This document shows positions 5,994-6,656 of a DNA stretch of 6,656 nucleotides, one piece after another. Position numbers and translations under genes: made by a program. A model generated the notes under the pieces. That model was given only the letters and a program-made list of their open reading frames with translations. It was not told the DNA's origin and did no database searches. The DNA lies in assembly GCA_902764045.1 (NCBI GenBank), contig CACWUI010000066.1, positions 1 to 6,656 of the forward strand, given 5' to 3'. Within the stretch, counting starts at the first letter, position 1. Every line of letters starts with the position of its first letter. Source of the stretch: an uncultured Lachnospiraceae bacterium (lineage in GTDB: Bacteria; Bacillota; Clostridia; Lachnospirales; Lachnospiraceae).

Positions 5994-6656
5994 ATGAAAA
6001 AGATGAGAGTTAGCAAGAGGGGCTTTACCCTCACCGAGATCATTATAGTCGTAGCTATCATGGTCATTATCGCATCAGCCGCATTCGTCGGCGTTGCAGT
6101 AGTCCTTGAAAACGCAAGAAAGAATTCCGACGATGTTAAAGCTAAGCACGGACGTGACGAGAGCGGTAAGGAATTATTCGAAGCAGAAGCCTGGGAAGAG
6201 ATCGACGAGCTGACAAAGGACGCAGCGAATTTCTTCGATGTATCAATGTACAAGCCCGTTCACACGAACACACCCATGCCTTCCCCTACACCTACAGACG
6301 CACCTTCAGAGGGTGATGACAGCAGCACTTCACCTACACCTACAACAAAACCGTCGGCAACATCCACACCTTTACCGACATCTACGACTGCACCTACACC
6401 TACTACGGGTTCGACCGGCGGCGGTGGTACCGGTTTTGCAACGGCAAATAACGGATATGTTGATTATTACAATAACGGAAAGCCCGGCGTAATGAACATT
6501 ACTTCCACCGGAGATAACACGGTTACCGTTGTATTTACCGATGGTTGGAATAATAATACTCCGGATAGAGATACCGTAACAGTCTCGATTACAAAGACAA
6601 ATAACACTTATACGATGAAGGTTATTGACGGTAACGGCTGGGTTGCTACACAGGTA
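5994..6656 (+). CDS. Type IV prepilin-like protein with Pro/Thr-rich linker, C-terminus cut by window end
   Basis: The frame is open for 221 codons to the window edge. Residues 1-38 are a class III (type IV pilin) signal. A short basic leader ends at Gly10, followed by FTLTE (mature Phe1 and Glu5) and a hydrophobic helix IIIVVAIMVIIASAAFVGVAVVL. In this family a PilD-type peptidase cuts after the Gly and methylates the Phe, and the helix packs into a pilus or pseudopilus core. Residues 39-89 are charged and probably continue the helix. Residues 91-145 are a low-complexity Pro/Thr/Ser linker ending in GGGG. From 146 a Gly/Asn/Thr-rich domain begins (NGYVDYYNNGKPG, VTVVFTDGWNNN, VTVSITKTN), probably beta-rich and exposed outside the cell. 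The long linker between helix and head domain is unlike the compact major pilins, so a minor pilin, adhesin or pseudopilin is possible. No other pilus gene is visible in the window. Confidence 0.85.
   Translation, partial: MKKMRVSKRGFTLTEIIIVVAIMVIIASAAFVGVAVVLENARKNSDDVKAKHGRDESGKELFEAEAWEEIDELTKDAANFFDVSMYKPVHTNTPMPSPTPTDAPSEGDDSSTSPTPTTKPSATSTPLPTSTTAPTPTTGSTGGGGTGFATANNGYVDYYNNGKPGVMNITSTGDNTVTVVFTDGWNNNTPDRDTVTVSITKTNNTYTMKVIDGNGWVATQV
6285..6404 (+). repeat. Pro-Thr codon repeats in the prepilin linker
   Basis: The 12-mer CCTACACCTACA occurs at 6285-6296 and 6333-6344, with a near copy at 6393-6404. The spacings of 48 and 60 bases keep the reading frame. They encode PTPT units in the linker. 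In-frame slippage could change linker length between strains. Confidence 0.65.

Noticed and set aside
5990..6492. Minus-strand frame 5990-6253 and plus-strand frame 6238-6492 with His/Leu-rich peptide.
   Set aside because: They are shadows of the prepilin gene; the His/Leu-rich one is the Pro/Thr linker read out of frame.
1..6656. CRISPR arrays, tRNA or rRNA genes, insertion sequences, riboswitches or T-boxes.
   Set aside because: No spaced direct repeats, cloverleaf, transposase or leader structure was seen. A T-box that might precede lysS or cysS would lie in the missing sequence.

Overview
The window looks like chromosomal DNA of a Gram-positive anaerobe of the Clostridia, most likely a Lachnospiraceae relative. 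This is inferred from moderate-to-low GC, strong GGAGG-type ribosome binding sites, secreted proteins with Gly-Trp cell-wall-binding repeats, a MucBP-like adhesin domain, and a GlfT2-like galactofuranosyltransferase. It was read by eye only, so family names rest on recognised motifs, not on a search.

Layout. (1) Positions 1-1623, minus strand: a large GT2-family glycosyltransferase resembling polymerising galactofuranosyltransferases, cut at its C-terminus by the window edge. (2) Positions 1624-1750: a divergent intergenic region with a good sigma-A-type promoter facing right. (3) Positions 1751-4598, plus strand: a two-gene operon of exported proteins. The first has a wall-binding module, a possible ricin-like region and a pectate-lyase-3 type beta-helix. 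The second has MucBP/Mub-B2-like repeats and a C-terminal array of wall-binding repeats. The same wall-binding module is at the N-terminus of one protein and the C-terminus of the other, so both are probably displayed on the same envelope polymer. A strong terminator closes the operon. (4) Positions 4706-5899, minus strand: the catalytic core and part of the OB-fold of lysyl-tRNA synthetase, with its own terminator but without about the first 100 residues or any start codon. (5) Positions 5882-5977, plus strand: a 31-codon fragment of cysteinyl-tRNA synthetase, fused head-to-head to the broken lysS. (6) Positions 5994-6656, plus strand: a type IV prepilin-like protein with a Pro/Thr-rich linker, cut by the window end.

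The left two thirds read as a surface locus: a glycan-building transferase beside wall-attached adhesin or carbohydrate-active proteins. The most striking anomaly is the lysS/cysS junction near 5880-5900. Two essential housekeeping genes are each cut and joined in opposite orientation across a short stretch where their conserved codons are nearly reverse complements (DIGDIV of LysRS against YDVTYV of CysRS). It is either a real microhomology-mediated inversion or an amplification/assembly chimera. If it is a chimera, the prepilin gene and the surface locus may not be neighbours in the genome.
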